Source of the DNA: Ovis canadensis | Taxonomy: Eukaryota; Chordata; Mammalia; Artiodactyla; Bovidae | DNA: 64,000 bases | Direction of reading: 5' to 3' | Assembly (NCBI RefSeq): GCF_042477335.2 | Contig: NC_091262.1 | Span: 73,394,001-73,458,000, forward strand | Program-made: the position numbers and the translations under genes | Part shown: one piece after another, positions 57,692 to 64,000 of the stretch | Position numbering within the stretch: the first letter of the stretch is position 1 | How the letters are laid out: each line of letters starts with the position of its first letter | The notes under the pieces: generated by a model | The model's input: the letters and a program-made list of their open reading frames with translations, nothing else | Databases searched by the model: none | What the model was told of the DNA's origin: nothing

Positions 57692-58877
57692 TCATTTGTG
57701 ACAATACTCTGAGCACTCTTAATCCAGGCCAGGCTAAAAACAATGACAGTATCACACAAAACTCGAGATGCCATGAACATTTGGGCAAAGAAACTCTGAT
57801 TTAAAGACATTTTCAGCTGAACATGACTTGAAAAAATCAAAGTGCCTTTCTACTTTAGAGAAGCACCCAGGGACAAATCACAGTCTTCCGGCTAAAGACA
57901 CTGGCTTCTTTAATAACCAACAGAGTGACCAAGTGAATTCACCTCTGAAATCCTGTTGATATGCTAAGCCTCCCTATGGGACCTGTGTCTGTGAGCCTAT
58001 GCCAACATCCCTCCAAAAATGTCAAAACTCCATCACTAAAATCCCTAAATCACTTGGAATTAAAAACTACAAGCAAAGCATCACTTATTTTCTGACATCC
58101 TGGGACACACTTAATTTAAGGGATCAGAAATGATTTTTTTTTTAAGTGAAATTTTTTTTCATACTAGATTTAAGGGAACATCATTTCCCAATTCAGCGTA
58201 AGTTAAATAAGAAATTAAGCTGGGTTTTAGACTGACCTGTCAAGACTCTGGCTACTGAACTCCCCAAACTTGGAGTATTATCAAAGAAAAATGACTTCGA
58301 CACGAATTATTCTGCTACTTTTAACTTCAATAACAAATTTTACATAAAAAGTTTTTATTTGCAAGCCAGGAACACTATGTTAGGTTTTATCATCTTTATA
58401 GTGCTATTTCCTATATCAAATCTTGAATAAAAAGCATGAAAAAAATTAAACCAAAAATCTTTCAAATATATTGCCATTTTTAAAACAGTCAACCAAGGTA
58501 GGACTTTCAACAGCAAATAAAATACATTCTAGGAAAAAAAAAAATTCAGTTTGTTGCTTCAGAATCGTAACAAGTCAGCAAGAGTTATATTTACATGAGC
58601 TGTCTTCTTCTATGAAACGTAGCTGTGTGTCCTCAGCCCCATAAAGGAAAATAAAATGGCTGATGGCAATTAAGACACAAAATTGATTTACCAGACAGGT
58701 ATTCTAATTCTACACATGAGAATCATCGTTTGGCTACCTCAAGGGAAACAGTGAGTCTCTGTTTATGAGTACTGTATATCACCAAAAAAATGCAGAGGAA
58801 CTATAAAGAGAGGGGGTTCCTATAGGCAGAGTTTATATATGTTCTGAAAACTGTTACTGTACAATTATTTTCACTTA

Positions 58878-61365
<2,488 letters not shown>

Positions 61366-61450
61366 AGGGAGGTATTATTACTATCTTATAGATGAAGATG
61401 TTGAGGCTCTAAAAAGTGAAATAACTTGCACAGAATATACACCTAAAAAG
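61366..61450 (+). repeat. MIR fragment in DICER1 intron 8
   Basis: tatagatgaagatgttgagg, ctctaaaaagtgaaataact. Confidence 0.5.
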
Positions 61451-61639
61451 TGAGTGAAGATAAAAAGAACCAGGGCCCCTCGGAGAAATGGCTGATTCCA
61501 TGGCTGAAGCAAGAAAAACACAGGATGAGCCTGGAAACACCTTGGCGTACCAGAAAGTCAGGCAGGGTTCAAAAATCAGAAGGATCAGGGCACGTCAAAA
61601 GGACACAGGCACTAACCTCCAAGAGCCCCCAGTGGCCCA

Positions 61640-62450
61640 TGGCGGAATAACTTATACAAAAAACTAACCCAGCAACAGATCATAACCAAGGTATAAAATA
61701 AACCGACACGAGTTCACAGTGATAAAAGAACATGAGTCAACAAATATAAACAGATACACAGGATAAAAGAGACATGTTTCCCTTACAGAAGAATTTCAGT
61801 AACACATATAGAGAAGCCCCTCTCCAGGCAAGAAGCTAAATTCCTCTCTCCCCAGGATAAACTAGCTTCGGTGACCTGCTTCCAAAGAATAAAGTAAGAA
61901 ATAAGAAAAATAATTAACTTCACAGTGGAGGAAATGGGCAAGTGCATGAAAATCATAATCACGTGATGAAGTTTAACATCACCCACGATGTTCTGTGTCG
62001 AGATCACGAATCCCCCTCAGATAAAGCAACAAGAAGGGCACCTCATATAAAACCCAGTCTAATCCTGAGAAAAACATCAGACAAATTCAAACTGAGGGGC
62101 AGTCTACAAAATATCTGACCCGTCCTCCTCACATCAAGGTCGTCGAAAACAGGGAAAGAATAAGAAGCCATAAGAGACCAAAGGGGATTAGGGAAATAAA
62201 ACTAAATGAACTCTGGTACACCTTGGATTAAAAAGAAGACATTAATGGGAAAACTGGGGAAATCCAATAGAGTCTAGAAGTTAGTTAATAGTAATACACC
62301 GATGTTAGTTTCCTGGTTGCAACAAACGTACACTGATAAGGTAAGATGCTACTGACCTAAGACATGGGGGAAACCCAGAATGGGTATGGGGAACTCAGTA
62401 CATCCCAGGAACTCTTCTGTGAAGACAAAGCTACTGGGAAAAGAAAGGAG
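61640..62450 (+). mobile_element. Ancient L1 3' end in DICER1 intron 8
   Basis: cagtggaggaaatgggcaag, cacctcatataaaacccag, gttagtttcctggttgcaac and ggtaagatgct...ggggaactcagta are the order of an old mammalian L1 (L1M class) 3' end. Non-coding. Confidence 0.7.
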
Positions 62451-62689
62451 TGGAGGGATGGGGGATAGAGAGAAGACGTCAACCCAGGTTTGTTCAATGC
62501 CAAAGTCGCACAATACTAATAAATCACACAGTGAAAAGAACTCGAGACTTGGAGAGTGGAAGTCACTTTCTGCCACTTGATCCTAGAGTTATTTCAGGGG
62601 TCACAAACTGTTATCTTACTCATCTATGATAGAGTAAAAACATCTATCTTCTTCCCTCATGGAGTGTTCTGAAATTTTAAAACTATATA

Positions 62690-63642
62690 AACGTACCAGA
62701 CATGAACAATGGACTGGTTCCAAACTGGGAAAGGAGTACATCAAGGCTCTATACTGTCATCCTGTTTATTTAACTTACATGCAGAGTACATCATGCAAAA
62801 CGCCAGGCTGGATAGAGCACAAGTTGGAATCAAGACTGCAGGGAGAAATATCAATAACCTCAGATACGCAGATGACACCACCCTTATGGCAGAAAGCAAA
62901 GAAGAACTAAACAGCCTCTTGATAAAAGTGAAAGAGGAGAGTGAAAAAGCTGGCTTAAAATTCAACATTCAAAAACTAAGATCATGGCATCTGGTCCCAT
63001 CACTTCATGGCAAATAGATAGGGAAAAAAAGGAAACAGTGACAGACTTTATTTTCTTGGGGTCCAGAATCACTGCAAATGGTGACTGCAACCATGAAATT
63101 TAAAAGATGCTTGTTCCTTGGAAGAAAAGCTATGACCAACCTAGAAAGCATATTAAAAAGCAGAGACCTCACTTTGCTGACAAGGTCTGTATAGTCAAAG
63201 CTATGGTTTTTCCAGGAGTCATGTATATGGATGTGAGAGTTGGACCATAAAGAAAGCTGAGCGCCAAAGAACTGATGCTTTTGAACTGTGGTGTTGGAGA
63301 AGATTCTTGGACTGCAAGGAGATCAAACCTGTCAGGCCTAAAGGAAATCAGCCCTGAATATTCATTGGAAGGACTGATGCTAAAGCTGAAACTCCAATAC
63401 TCTGGCCACCTGATACAAAGAACTGACTCCCTGGAAAAGACCCTGATGCTGGGAAAGATTGAAGGCGGGAGGAGAAGTGGACGACAGAGGATGAGATGGT
63501 TGGATGGCATCACCAACTCGATGGACATGAGTTTGAGCAAGCTCCGGGAGTTGGTGATGGACAGGGAGGCCTGGCACGCTGCAGTCCATGGGGTCGCAAA
63601 GAGTCAGACACGACTGAGCAACTGAACTGACTGACTGATACA
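62690..63642 (+). pseudogene. BovB LINE fragment in DICER1 intron 8
   Basis: Starts inside the RT domain (DWFQTGKGVHQGSILSS) and includes LRYADDTTLM, then loses its frame near 62975 and again downstream, and ends with the BovB 3' terminus near 63642. Dead copy, antisense to DICER1. Confidence 0.93.
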
Positions 63643-64000
63643 AAAGGTAAATTACAGACGATAAAGCCTTAAGGATATAAGGCAAAGGAAAAACTGTAAA
63701 CCCAAGACTGGACACATGCAACAGAAGTAGCTATTTTTTATGTTTCTGATTAGGAGAGTAGAAAACTGCCCGTGTATTACAATAGCTTCTACCCCCGTGA
63801 AACTGTTTGCTGAAGAGTGGTTTTTCCTCCCATTAAATTGATGGAAGGAAAGAATCTGGATTTCAGGAAGTTTTTCTAAGCTTATTAAAAAGCTTACTGG
63901 AACAAGACCTCTATTGTACATTTAATTAGCTGCCCATAAAGTAAACCCTCAAACCACTCCTGATTCATCATCCAACACTAAATTCCAGGCACATTTTATG

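Overview
The window is nuclear DNA from a bovid ruminant. The evidence is many Bov-tA and BOV-A2 tRNA-derived SINEs, several BovB (RTE) LINE fragments and ruminant-type L1 3' ends, together with an intron-rich mammalian gene. Cattle, bison, buffalo, sheep and goat cannot be told apart from the sequence alone.

The only protein-coding gene I can support is DICER1, on the minus strand. The window holds its 3' part: 19 coding exons (59016 down to 33752) and a 3' UTR of about 4.4 kb ending near 29360. Counting back from the last exon of the 27-exon human transcript, these are exons 9-27. The exons join in frame without a single break and give 1463 residues, equivalent to human residues about 460-1922. 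They cover the end of the helicase C domain, the DUF283 fold, platform, PAZ, RNase IIIa, RNase IIIb and the dsRNA-binding domain. The four catalytic acidic residues of each RNase III domain and the 5'- and 3'-end pocket residues are present, so the gene looks functional. The 5' part (N-terminal helicase, promoter) lies beyond base 64000.

The DICER1 mRNA carries its own microRNA feedback sites. There are three let-7 8-mers inside coding exons (two in exon 21, one in exon 24), and one of these pairs with let-7 along almost its whole length. The 3' UTR has three miR-103/107 8-mers and two let-7 7-mers.

Bases 1-29 kb are gene-free flank downstream of DICER1. In mammals this side faces GSC; that is synteny knowledge, since GSC is not in the window. 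The flank is a mosaic of L1, BovB, SINE, MIR, MER5-like and MLT1-like remnants, microsatellites and unique DNA. Its most interesting part is a repeat-poor block at about 16.4-18.3 kb, dense in homeodomain, POU and YY1-type motifs, which looks like a deeply conserved developmental enhancer cluster. An orphan CpG-rich patch lies at 4.6-4.9 kb.

Bases 59-64 kb are DICER1 intron 8, with an old L1 and a decayed BovB reverse-transcriptase fragment. I found no bacterial-type system, CRISPR array or tRNA/rRNA gene.
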